Shown here: positions 34,470-42,007 of the stretch, piece by piece
Numbering within the stretch: position 1 is the stretch's first letter
How the letters are laid out: each line of letters opens with the position of its first letter
Assembly: GCA_017441295.1 (NCBI GenBank)
Contig: JAFRYA010000036.1
Span: forward strand, 1 to 59,329
DNA from: Lachnospiraceae bacterium
GTDB taxonomy: Bacteria; Bacillota; Clostridia; Lachnospirales; Lachnospiraceae
DNA length: 59,329 bases
Reading direction: 5' to 3'
The notes under the pieces: model-generated
What the model was told of the DNA's origin: nothing
The model's database searches: none
The model's input: only the letters and a program-made list of their open reading frames with translations
Made by a program: the position numbers and the translations under genes

Positions 34470-35208
34470 GAAAGAGAAACTGCTTGAGGTCAAAGGGCTC
34501 GACGTCTTCTATGGCGACCTGCAGGCAGTAAAAGAAGTTAATATGGAAGTAAAAAAGGGAGAAATGGTAGCCCTGATAGGCGCTAACGGCGTGGGCAAGT
34601 CCACTATCCTACAGGCGATCATGGGCCTGAACAAACCTAAGTCAGGCAGTGTTATCTGGAAGGGGCAGGACATTACCGGCATTCAGACGAACAAGATTGC
34701 CAGGCTGGGACTGACAATGACACCGGAAGGCAGCCATATTTTTGAAGATATGTCGGTCTATGAGAATCTGCTCTTAGGCGCGTATCCAAAGCATGCTAAG
34801 GCCAGACGCGCGGAAAGCCTGGCGCTGGTCTACAAGACCTTCCCTGTACTGAAAGAGAAGGAAAAACAGACGGCAACATTCCTTTCGGGCGGTCAGCGGC
34901 AGATGCTGGCGATCGCGAGGGCAATGATGGCCAATCCGGAGCTGATCATCTGTGATGAGATTTCACTTGGTCTGGCACCGGTTATTATCAAAGACATTTA
35001 CGCATCGCTCCATGAGATCAACAAAAATGGCGTCAGCTTCCTGCTGGTAGAGCAGGAAACGAAGCGCGCGCTGAAGCATTCTGACTATGCATATGTCATC
35101 GTTCACGGCGAAGTTGTTCTGGAAGGAAGGAGCAGCGCACTCAGCGAAGAGCAGATCGCGCAGGTCTACTTCGGTGTGGAGCAAAGCGGGGAAGGAGGTG
35201 CCGATTAA
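34462..35208 (+). CDS. livF: BCAA-type ABC transporter ATP-binding protein LivF
   Basis: This ABC ATPase has 248 residues. Walker A is GANGVGKST, the signature is FLSGGQRQMLAIARAMM, Walker B is LIICDEISLGLAP, and LLVEQETKRAL replaces the usual H-loop His with Glu-Thr, as is typical of LivF. The frame is open to 34429. The ATG at 34462 is preferred because GGAGCGGAAG precedes it and it overlaps the livG stop. It forms the ATPase pair with LivG. Confidence 0.9.
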   Translation: MIEKEKLLEVKGLDVFYGDLQAVKEVNMEVKKGEMVALIGANGVGKSTILQAIMGLNKPKSGSVIWKGQDITGIQTNKIARLGLTMTPEGSHIFEDMSVYENLLLGAYPKHAKARRAESLALVYKTFPVLKEKEKQTATFLSGGQRQMLAIARAMMANPELIICDEISLGLAPVIIKDIYASLHEINKNGVSFLLVEQETKRALKHSDYAYVIVHGEVVLEGRSSALSEEQIAQVYFGVEQSGEGGAD

Positions 35209-36071
35209 TGCTGCAGGCAGTTATTACCGGCTTGCTGTTAGGCGGGCTTTACGCATTGATAGGTGTCGGCCTCTCATTAATATTCGGTATCGTTAAGATC
35301 ACCAACATAGCTCATGGTGATCTGATGATAGTGGCGACATTCTTTATCATGGTGATCCTGAACCACCTGATCGGAAACATTTATATCGCGCTGCTGATCA
35401 CGATAGTTGTCATGGCCATCATAGGATTCCTGATCCAGAAGTTCCTGATCAACAAGGTTATTGACCAGGGAGCAGAGACGGCCATGCTGGTCATGTTCGG
35501 CCTGTCAATCGCGATCAAGAATGCGCTGACACTGATCTTCGGCGCAGGCAACAACGCGCTGCCGTCACCGGTCAAGGGCACCAACTTTATTAAAACTGAC
35601 CTGGTTTCCATCTCAGGACAGTACGCTGTCAACTTCATCGTTGCAGTAGTGCTGATTGTGGGACTGTCCATTCTGATGGACAAGACTCCGCTCGGACGTT
35701 CCATCCGCGCGGCATCTTCCGACACGATGGCGGCTGAGCTGATGGGAATCAATACCAAGACAATGTATGTCTGGGCGATGGCCATTACAATGGCAGCCAC
35801 CGCTGTGGCCGGCATGCTGGTAGGGCAGACATATTCATTCTTCCCATATACAGGCACACAGTTCCTGATCATCGCCTTCGGCGTTGTTGTTATCGGCGGT
35901 ATGGGAAGCATTTTCGGCACGCTGGTTGGCGGCGCGATCCTGGGTCTGGCCCAGATGATCGCGGCATATCTGCTGGGCACAGCGTACCAGACACTCGCAG
36001 GCTATATCATACTGCTGATCCTTCTGACAGTCAGACCTCAGGGCCTCCTGTCGAAGAGGATGCGTAAATAA
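35208..36071 (+). CDS. livH: BCAA-type ABC transporter permease LivH
   Basis: This 287-residue polytopic membrane protein has about eight hydrophobic segments. LLLGGLYALIGVGLSLIFGI at the N terminus and the AAA-ATPase-contact region (GRSIRAASSDTMAAELMGIN) are typical of LivH. GVVVIGGMGSIFGTLVGGAI lies near the C terminus. Its ATG shares a base with the livF stop (TAATG). Together with LivM it forms the translocation pore. Confidence 0.92.
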   Translation: MLQAVITGLLLGGLYALIGVGLSLIFGIVKITNIAHGDLMIVATFFIMVILNHLIGNIYIALLITIVVMAIIGFLIQKFLINKVIDQGAETAMLVMFGLSIAIKNALTLIFGAGNNALPSPVKGTNFIKTDLVSISGQYAVNFIVAVVLIVGLSILMDKTPLGRSIRAASSDTMAAELMGINTKTMYVWAMAITMAATAVAGMLVGQTYSFFPYTGTQFLIIAFGVVVIGGMGSIFGTLVGGAILGLAQMIAAYLLGTAYQTLAGYIILLILLTVRPQGLLSKRMRK

Positions 36072-36092
36072 CCCGGAAAGGAGGATATTTCA

Positions 36093-37097
36093 ATGGCTGA
36101 TAAAAACATGCTGAAACAAAAAGATGCAATGCCAAAGGTCCGCTGGATCTCGCTGGCTGTCGCGGTTGTTGTACTGGTATCCCTTCCGTTCTGGGGAGGA
36201 GATTACATTGTCAATATCTTCACTCTGATACTGATGTATATGGCCATCGGTGAAATGTGGAATCTGCTGGGCGGCTATGCCGGACTGGTTTCGCTTGGAT
36301 CGCAGGCGTTTATCGGACTGGGCGGTTATTCCCTGGCAATCGTTTCGCAGGTGCTGAAACTCCCATTCTTACTGGGATTTTTGCTGGCGGCGATAGTCAG
36401 TGTAATATTCGCGCTGCTTATTTCATTCCCGATCTTCAATATGAAGGACGTATATTTCACCATCGGTACCTGGTTGGTGGCAGAGGCTCTGTGCGTATTC
36501 TTCCAGACATGGGGCTTCGTCAATTACAACGTGGGATTCAATATCACCGTAGCCAGAACGCTCGGCGCAACGGCCATGTATTTCATCGCGTTCGGAGTAG
36601 CGGTGATAGCGCTGCTGGCGGTCGTGCTGATATTGAGGTCCAAGTTCGGCCTCGGCCTGATGGCAATGCGCGACAATGAAGCCGCATCAGAAATCCGCGG
36701 TGTTAAGCTGTACAGATCCAAATTGATCTGCTTCCTGATCTCAGCGGCCATCACAGGTCTGGCAGGAGCGGCTCTGTATCTGAATCTGTCATATATCAAA
36801 CCGACTGTCGGATTCAGCATTGACTGGACCGTATCCATGGTATTCATTGCAGTAATCGGCGGAATGGGAACGATTGAGGGCCCGATCATAGGAGCTATTG
36901 TATTCGTAATACTGAGGCAGCTCTTGTATAACTTCTCAGGGTTCAGCATGCTGATACTCGGAGTTATCGCCGTAGTCATGATCCTCGTGGCGCCTAAAGG
37001 CATTATGGGTCTGATCAACAAAAAGAGCGGATTTGACCTGTTCGGTGTGAAGAGGAAAGTGAAAATCTCAGATTTTCAAACCAACGAAGATAATTAA
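36093..37097 (+). CDS. livM: BCAA-type ABC transporter permease LivM
   Basis: This 334-residue polytopic permease has an N-terminal cytoplasmic stretch before the first membrane segment (WISLAVAVVVLVSLPFWGG). LLGGYAGLVSLGSQAFIGLG and the coupling loop FGLGLMAMRDNEAASEIRGV are LivM hallmarks, and MVFIAVIGGMGTIEGPIIGA sits near the end. A short charged tail follows. The RBS is AAAGGAGG. It is the last transporter gene before the regulatory palindromes. Confidence 0.92.
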   Translation: MADKNMLKQKDAMPKVRWISLAVAVVVLVSLPFWGGDYIVNIFTLILMYMAIGEMWNLLGGYAGLVSLGSQAFIGLGGYSLAIVSQVLKLPFLLGFLLAAIVSVIFALLISFPIFNMKDVYFTIGTWLVAEALCVFFQTWGFVNYNVGFNITVARTLGATAMYFIAFGVAVIALLAVVLILRSKFGLGLMAMRDNEAASEIRGVKLYRSKLICFLISAAITGLAGAALYLNLSYIKPTVGFSIDWTVSMVFIAVIGGMGTIEGPIIGAIVFVILRQLLYNFSGFSMLILGVIAVVMILVAPKGIMGLINKKSGFDLFGVKRKVKISDFQTNEDN

Positions 37098-37121
37098 TGC
37101 TTAAGCATTGATTATATAATC
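37097..37121. promoter_or_regulatory. Two adjacent perfect 12-bp palindromes upstream of the third URO-D gene
   Basis: ATGCTTAAGCAT (37097-37108) and GATTATATAATC (37110-37121) are separated by one base and begin at the last base of the livM stop. Both motifs recur, in reversed order, just upstream of the LysR gene (38314-38343). The second palindrome contains TATAAT and could double as a -10 box. Confidence 0.6.
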
Positions 37122-37123
37122 CA

Positions 37124-37160
37124 GGGGGGCCGCGGTTAGCAGTATTTGCCATGGCTCCCC
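37124..37160. other. GC-rich stem-loop in the leader of the third URO-D gene
   Basis: GGGGGGCCGCGG pairs with CCATGGCTCCCC (one mismatch, two G-T pairs) around a 13-nt loop, between the palindromes and the ATG at 37211. There is no T-tract, so it is more likely an mRNA-stabilising or processing hairpin than a terminator. Confidence 0.6.
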
Positions 37161-37210
37161 CAACAAGATATAATAATAACGGACATTATTTCAAATAAGG
37201 AGGAGGGTAT

Positions 37211-38206
37211 ATGTTAACAATAAAACAGAACTTTATTGAAACCGTGAAGGGCGGCAATCCGGACAGGTTTGTAAAGCAGTATGAATATCAGGCATGGCTG
37301 GATGATCCGCTGTTCCCGATATATTTCGGTGTTCCTATCCGCGGTACTGAATGGACTAACGGATGGGGCGTTCGCCAGAAATTCCCGGAGAATCTGCCGG
37401 GAGCATTCCCTATGTGCGAAGGCGCAGACAAGGTTTGCCCGGACATCACAAACTGGAGAGAAACTGTACATGCTCCGAATATGGACCTGGGTCCTGAGGC
37501 ATGGGCAGACTGCATCAAACAGTTTAATGAGATTGACAAAAATGAGTATTTCCCGACTGCCAAGGTATTCTGTGGCATGTTTGAGAAATGCCATTATCTG
37601 ATGGGCATGGAAGATACCATGATCAACTTCTATGAGGAGCCGGAAGCTATGCACGAGCTGATCGACTACATGGCAGACTGGGAGTGCACCATCGCTGATG
37701 AGCATTTCAAATATGTAAAGCCGGAGATACTCTTCCATCATGATGACTGGGGCAGCCAGAGGAGCCTGTTCATTTCCAAGGATATGTTCGATGAGTTCTT
37801 CCTGCCGGCATACAAGAAGATCTATGGCCATTGGAAAGATCTCGGCGTTAAGTATATCGTTCATCATTCGGATTCTTATGCTGCTGATCTGGTTCCTGAA
37901 ATGATCGAGATGGGCATCGACGTATGGCAGGGTGCTGTTTACGAGAACAACATTCCTAAGCTGGTAGCTGAGTACAAGGGCGCTATCACCATCCAGGGCG
38001 GTCTGGATAATGGTAAATATGATATGCCAGACTGGACAGATGAGAAAGTACGCGCAGGACTGAAAGCACATATCGAGGCGTGCGGTCCTAAGTATATCAT
38101 TCCTGCTCTGACAATGGGCGGACCTGAGACCACATATCCGGGTCTGTACGAGAGAGTTTCAGAGATTATTGCTGAATTCGATCCGATCTATTTCCCGCAG
38201 AAGTGA
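37211..38206 (+). CDS. URO-D family methyltransferase-like protein (third copy, divergent)
   Basis: This 331-residue protein has the uroporphyrinogen decarboxylase fold and is only distantly related to the pair at 11-14 kb. Landmarks are YFGVPIRGTEWTNGWG, FHHDDWGSQRSLFIS, YIVHHSDSYAADLVPEMIEM, IQGGLDNG and ACGPKYIIPALTMGGPETTYPG. The HHDDWG and HHSDS histidines and the CGP cysteine are plausible metal or substrate ligands. This type is often part of corrinoid-dependent demethylation of aromatic or methylamine compounds. It follows the transporter operon behind AAGGAGGAGG, which suggests that it handles the imported compound. Confidence 0.8.
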   Translation: MLTIKQNFIETVKGGNPDRFVKQYEYQAWLDDPLFPIYFGVPIRGTEWTNGWGVRQKFPENLPGAFPMCEGADKVCPDITNWRETVHAPNMDLGPEAWADCIKQFNEIDKNEYFPTAKVFCGMFEKCHYLMGMEDTMINFYEEPEAMHELIDYMADWECTIADEHFKYVKPEILFHHDDWGSQRSLFISKDMFDEFFLPAYKKIYGHWKDLGVKYIVHHSDSYAADLVPEMIEMGIDVWQGAVYENNIPKLVAEYKGAITIQGGLDNGKYDMPDWTDEKVRAGLKAHIEACGPKYIIPALTMGGPETTYPGLYERVSEIIAEFDPIYFPQK

Positions 38207-38239
38207 TCAATGTATCGGGTTTTGCATTGTTTCCTTTTT

Positions 38240-38273
38240 AGAGAGAGCGGTGGCTTTGGCTGCCGCTTTCTCT
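38240..38273 (+). terminator. Terminator after the third URO-D gene
   Basis: A 15-bp stem from 38240-38254 and 38259-38273 (Watson-Crick plus G-T pairs, core AGCGG/CCGCT) with a 4-nt TTTG loop is followed by TTGTTT. It ends the transport operon just before the lysR promoter. Confidence 0.75.
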
Positions 38274-38277
38274 TTGT

Positions 38278-38306
38278 TTGACAATTATTTGGCGCTCCGA
38301 TATAAT
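38278..38306 (+). promoter_or_regulatory. Consensus sigma-A promoter of lysR
   Basis: TTGACA and TATAAT match the consensus perfectly with a 17-bp spacer. The transcript would start near 38313, inside or next to the shared palindromic motif, which suits autorepression. Confidence 0.9.
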
Positions 38307-38313
38307 GAACGCG

Positions 38314-38343
38314 GATTATATAATTAACGCTTTTGCATTGATT
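38314..38343. promoter_or_regulatory. Candidate LysR operator over the lysR transcription start
   Basis: GATTATATAATT (38314-38325) and GCTTTTGCATTGATT (38329-38343) correspond to the two motifs at 37099-37121 (the second matches GCTTAAGCATTGATT at 13 of 15 bases), but in the opposite order. The location just downstream of a perfect promoter suggests regulation of lysR itself. Confidence 0.55.
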
Positions 38344-38362
38344 GTGTGGGGGTAGTGAGGTT

Positions 38363-39292
38363 ATGTTTAACCTGGACGCAATCAATATCAATATTACGCA
38401 AATGCGTGTCTTTATTGCGGTCGTAGAGTGTGACTCCTTTACGCGTGCATCCAGACTGCTCAATATGACACAGTCTGCGGTAAGCAAGAACATCGCAGCT
38501 CTGGAAGACTATCTGGGCTTTCAGCTTTTTATCCGTGACAAAAAACGACTTATTCTGACTGAAACCGGCCGTTACCTGTATATGGAATGGCTGGACGTTC
38601 TTTCGCATATTGACCAGTCTATCGACGTGGCCAAATCGCTGCAGGGAGGCTATGCCCAGGACCTGAGGATTGGTATCCTGAGCACGCACAAGCCCGGAGC
38701 ATATCTGTATCCAATACTGGAAATTTATAAGATTATCAATCCGGACATCAATGTTCATGTGGAGGACTGCCCTTCTGAGGAAGTGCGCTCCAAACTGATC
38801 AATGGAGAGTTTGACATTGCCTTCAATGTCCTCTATGACATGGAGGAACTGGGCAATCAATACTTTAATTCCAAGGTAATACGCAGATGCCCGCTGGCGA
38901 TAGGTATGCTGAAGACGTGTCCATTAGCGAAAAAAGAAGAGGTAACTCTGGAGGATCTGAAGGATTACAATTTCGTCAGCATTTCCGCGCGCTTCACACC
39001 GGCCTACTATAATATGCTCAAGAGCCTTTGCGTTCGCGCGGGATTTCAGCCAAATATTATTTCATATACAAATAATGCCAGCTCACAGCTGCTGAACCTC
39101 AGGTCCAACAGAGACCTGTTCGTGGCTGACAGGTTTTATACTTCGTATGGGGATCCATATTTTGAATGGCGCCCGATCAAGGATACTTCGAGCGGAGTGA
39201 CAGTATCGTGGAAAACAGACAATATCAAGAAGGGTCTGCTGGATTTCCTGGATGCCATTGATGAATTCACGTCAGTTTCAGAATTGTTCTAA
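38363..39292 (+). CDS. LysR family transcriptional regulator
   Basis: This 309-residue regulator has an N-terminal winged HTH (ITQMRVFIAVVECDSFTRAS, LLNMTQSAVSKNIAALEDYL) and a C-terminal effector-binding domain starting near residue 85 (LRIGILSTHKPGAYLYPILE). The frame also allows a TTG start at 38342; the ATG at 38363 has GTGAGG upstream and is preferred. Its position after the transporter/URO-D unit and the shared palindromes suggest that it senses the imported substrate or product. The effector is unknown. Confidence 0.9.
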   Translation: MFNLDAININITQMRVFIAVVECDSFTRASRLLNMTQSAVSKNIAALEDYLGFQLFIRDKKRLILTETGRYLYMEWLDVLSHIDQSIDVAKSLQGGYAQDLRIGILSTHKPGAYLYPILEIYKIINPDINVHVEDCPSEEVRSKLINGEFDIAFNVLYDMEELGNQYFNSKVIRRCPLAIGMLKTCPLAKKEEVTLEDLKDYNFVSISARFTPAYYNMLKSLCVRAGFQPNIISYTNNASSQLLNLRSNRDLFVADRFYTSYGDPYFEWRPIKDTSSGVTVSWKTDNIKKGLLDFLDAIDEFTSVSELF

Positions 39293-39298
39293 ATTAAA

Positions 39299-39321
39299 AG
39301 GGAAGGCCTTAAGCCTTCCCT
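39299..39321. terminator. Bidirectional terminator between lysR and the lipoprotein gene
   Basis: The stem AGGGAAGGC/GCCTTCCCT with a CTTAA loop has A residues before it and GATTTTT after it, between two convergent genes. Confidence 0.88.
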
Positions 39322-39326
39322 GATTT

Positions 39327-39755
39327 TTACTCCTGCGGTTCTTCTTCGCCGCCTTCGTCTTCGCCCTCCGGCGTGGTCTCATCAGGAATGTCCTTAGAGC
39401 CGCCTTGTCTGGTGTAGACGAATTCATCGGCAGTCTCGCCTTCTTCCACCTCACGGATCATGGTGAGTGTATTGCCTGAGATGGTGTAGCTGTAGTCGGA
39501 CTCGCCCCAGAGCTCGTCGTCGTAGATCAGGCACAGACGTTCGCCGTCAGCGGTATATGTGAAGCTCAGATTCCAGAATGTGTCAAAGCCTGTGCCGTCA
39601 TCGTTGAAGATGTATCCAGAATCGAAGAAGTCTTCTGACCATGTGCCCCAGATGGCGTTGTCGTTATATGTAGGCTTGGGCTCTTCCTTCTTGCAGCCTG
39701 CCAGGCAAGCGATGCACAGAAGAGCAACAAGTAAAGCTGCTAAAAATTTCTTCAT
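39327..39755 (-). CDS. Small lipoprotein of unknown function
   Basis: This 142-residue secreted lipoprotein has signal peptide MKKFLAALLVALLCIACLAG with lipobox LAGC, then a single beta-rich domain (IWGTWSEDFFDSGYIFNDDG, FTYTADGERLCLIYDD, YSYTISGNTLTMIRE). The tail is Glu/Gly/Pro-rich. The W-G-x-W and G-N-T-L-T patterns resemble the short lipocalin-like DUF5640 type found in Clostridia. The frame starts at a TTG two codons earlier, but the ATG at 39755 lies eight bases after AGGAGG. The function is unknown. Confidence 0.8.
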   Translation of the reverse strand: MKKFLAALLVALLCIACLAGCKKEEPKPTYNDNAIWGTWSEDFFDSGYIFNDDGTGFDTFWNLSFTYTADGERLCLIYDDELWGESDYSYTISGNTLTMIREVEEGETADEFVYTRQGGSKDIPDETTPEGEDEGGEEEPQE

Positions 39756-39783
39756 AAACAATTCCTCCTAGAAGTACCTGTTA

Positions 39784-39812
39784 ATTATAATATGACAAGG
39801 GGGAAATAACAA
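39784..39812 (-). promoter_or_regulatory. Promoter of the small lipoprotein gene
   Basis: On the - strand, TTGTTA-N17-TATAAT lies 29 bp upstream of the ATG at 39755. Confidence 0.65.
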
Positions 39813-39821
39813 CTTAAAATG

Positions 39822-39850
39822 TTGAAAGTCTAATTTGATAATGTTAAAAT
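39822..39850 (+). promoter_or_regulatory. Promoter of the aminotransferase gene
   Basis: TTGAAA-N17-TAAAAT lies 32 bp upstream of the aminotransferase ATG. Confidence 0.6.
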
Positions 39851-39881
39851 TTGTCCATTAATCCGGATAAGGAGAATTGAA

Positions 39882-41081
39882 ATGTCAGTAATATCCAAAG
39901 AAACTCAAAGGCTTTTAGCTACAGGCTCCACACTCAGGGATATGTTCGAAGAGGGCAAGCGCCTGGCCAAACAATACGGCAGGGAGAATATCTATGATTT
40001 CAGTCTGGGCAACCCGAACACACCGGTCCCGGAGGAACTGAACGATGCCATCAGGCAGGTGCTGGACGAATACGATTCACTGACACTGCATGGCTATATG
40101 AGCAACCCTGGTTTTGAAGACACCAGGCAGGCTATTGCTGACAATCTGAACGAGCGCTTTGGCACGAACTTCGCCGGCAAAAACATCTGCATGACAGTAG
40201 GAGCTGCCAATGCCATAGTTATTGCACTCAAGATCCTGCTCGATCCGGGCGATGAAGTGGCTGTATTTGCCCCATTCTTTCTGGAGTACAGGAACTATAT
40301 CTCCAACTTCTGCGGAGTTACCACGGTCGTTCCTCCGAATCCTCCGACATTCATGCCGGACATGGATGCCCTTAGAAATACCATTACTGAGAAAACCAAG
40401 GCCATCATTATCAATACCCCGAATAATCCGACCGGCGTAGTCTATGACGAGCAGACCATACGTAATATCGCAGCGGTTCTGGAAGAGTGTCAGGAGAAGT
40501 ACGGACATCCTATTTTCCTGATTTCAGATGAGCCATACAGAGAGCTGATCTACGATGGACTTGAGTATCCTTTCCTGACTAAGTATTACGCCAATACCAT
40601 GATCTGTTATTCATTCAGCAAGTGCCTGTCCATCCCGGGCGAGAGGATCGGATATCTGCTCGTGCCGGATGAGGCAGCAGAGTCTCAGGATATCCTGGCC
40701 AGCACAGCCAACGCCATCAGGGCGGTGGGCTGCGTTAACGCTCCTTCACTGCAGCAGAAGGCTATTATGAAGGTTCTGAATGCCAGATCTGATACGCATA
40801 TTTATGACAGGAACAGACAGCTTCTGGTCAGCATACTGCACGAGGCGGGCTTTGAGGTCGCCAATCCTCAGGGAGCCTTCTATGTATTCGTGAAGACGCC
40901 TGTTCCTGACGACAAGGAATTTGTGTCTTATGCCAAAGATAATTACAGGATAATCATTTCATCCGGCGCGGCATTTGACTGTCCGGGATATATAAGAATG
41001 GCATACTGCGTTGAGTATGCCATGATTGAAAAAGCTAAAGACAGCATTATTAAACTGGGTAAAGATTATGGTCTGAACTAA
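39882..41081 (+). CDS. Pyridoxal phosphate-dependent aminotransferase, class I
   Basis: This 399-residue fold-type I aminotransferase is of the AspC-like group. It has FSLGNPNTPVPEELNDAIRQ, a PLP phosphate region at MTVGAANAIVIAL, INTPNNPTGVVYDEQTI, ISDEPYRELIYDG (Asp and Tyr that bind the PLP ring), SFSKCLSIPGERIGYL (Schiff-base Lys), and RMAYCVEY (substrate-carboxylate Arg). The amino donor cannot be fixed from sequence. It has its own promoter and ends convergently, with a 4-bp overlap, on the sortase B gene. Confidence 0.9.
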   Translation: MSVISKETQRLLATGSTLRDMFEEGKRLAKQYGRENIYDFSLGNPNTPVPEELNDAIRQVLDEYDSLTLHGYMSNPGFEDTRQAIADNLNERFGTNFAGKNICMTVGAANAIVIALKILLDPGDEVAVFAPFFLEYRNYISNFCGVTTVVPPNPPTFMPDMDALRNTITEKTKAIIINTPNNPTGVVYDEQTIRNIAAVLEECQEKYGHPIFLISDEPYRELIYDGLEYPFLTKYYANTMICYSFSKCLSIPGERIGYLLVPDEAAESQDILASTANAIRAVGCVNAPSLQQKAIMKVLNARSDTHIYDRNRQLLVSILHEAGFEVANPQGAFYVFVKTPVPDDKEFVSYAKDNYRIIISSGAAFDCPGYIRMAYCVEYAMIEKAKDSIIKLGKDYGLN

Positions 41082-41866
41082 TTGTTCAGCTTCCTGTCGC
41101 GGACCAGGAATACCGCATATCTTTTAGAGGATTCAAATTCATCCAGACAGGTGGACAGGGTGATGATCTTGGAATCGTAATCAAAATCATCGATCGTGTA
41201 GCCTGTGTTATATGTATTCATCTCCAGTGCCTGTCTTACGAATTCCAGAAAATCATAATTCGTGAAATCGTATGTATAGGCGAATCCGGAAGTGGAAACA
41301 TTGCCGAAAGCGAAGACGTTATACAGATAATGGTCTTCTCCGATATATACATCAAAGGACGGATGAGACTTGAAGAAGGTCTCATTCGCATAATCAGACA
41401 GACAGCCGAACATAGCCTCGTTGTTCATGTTATGGCCGTAAATAATGCAGTTCTGGGCGTTCATGCCTTCCTCTATGCGGTAGTCCACGAAGAGTGTGCC
41501 GCTGTCATTGTATTCGCCGTTTATCAGATGTTTCAGATAATATGAATTGTCACTGCCCTGTACGACCGGATAGTCTACACGGTTCTTCAGCTCGCCCTTC
41601 TGGCGCAGGTATCCGACGGCATCGGGATTGATGGCAACCAGATTCTGGTAATTCCAAACGAAAGAATCCTTGATGACTTCGCCCTTGGCATCGGTCTCAG
41701 GCTCAAATACCTTCTCTGCGACTGAGCTGTACTCCTTGGTGGCTGTGTTGTAGCCTGACATGATAGTGATCAGCTTGATGCCCGCGAAGACAAATACACC
41801 CGCGAAGATCACAATCAATATAGTGACAATTATTCTTCTTTTATCAGGTTTGCGTTTTTCTTCCAT
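41078..41866 (-). CDS. srtB: Class B sortase
   Basis: This 262-residue transpeptidase has one N-terminal membrane anchor (IIVTILIVIFAGVFVFAGIK). The class B catalytic set is IIYGHNMNN (His), TLSTCLDEF (Cys) and SSKRYAVF (Arg). The extra helix and loops before the Cys are typical of SrtB. It would attach NPQTN-like or other sorting-signal proteins to the cell wall. No substrate gene with a sorting signal is adjacent, so the target must lie elsewhere. Confidence 0.9.
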   Translation of the reverse strand: MEEKRKPDKRRIIVTILIVIFAGVFVFAGIKLITIMSGYNTATKEYSSVAEKVFEPETDAKGEVIKDSFVWNYQNLVAINPDAVGYLRQKGELKNRVDYPVVQGSDNSYYLKHLINGEYNDSGTLFVDYRIEEGMNAQNCIIYGHNMNNEAMFGCLSDYANETFFKSHPSFDVYIGEDHYLYNVFAFGNVSTSGFAYTYDFTNYDFLEFVRQALEMNTYNTGYTIDDFDYDSKIITLSTCLDEFESSKRYAVFLVRDRKLNN

Positions 41867-41973
41867 ATATAACCCTGTCTTTCACTTTTGTTTGACGGCA
41901 TTATAACATATAAATGTGAACATTTCATTTTTTTTATTAATAAAATAGATAGATGCAACAGTGCTGTCACTGC

Positions 41974-42001
41974 TTGCAATCATCTACCAATCAAGTATAA
42001 T
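41974..42001 (+). promoter_or_regulatory. Promoter immediately before uvrC
   Basis: TTGCAA-N16-TATAAT ends only six bases before the ATG at 42008. The transcript would start at or next to the start codon, giving a leaderless or near-leaderless mRNA. Confidence 0.5.
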
Positions 42002-42007
42002 TTTAGT

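Noticed and set aside
37124..37160. Rho-independent terminator after livM
   Set aside because: The stem is strong, but no T-tract follows, so it is listed as a stem-loop only.
41888..42007. N-terminal extension of UvrC
   Set aside because: The extra 40 residues do not match the family, and a promoter lies inside this stretch.
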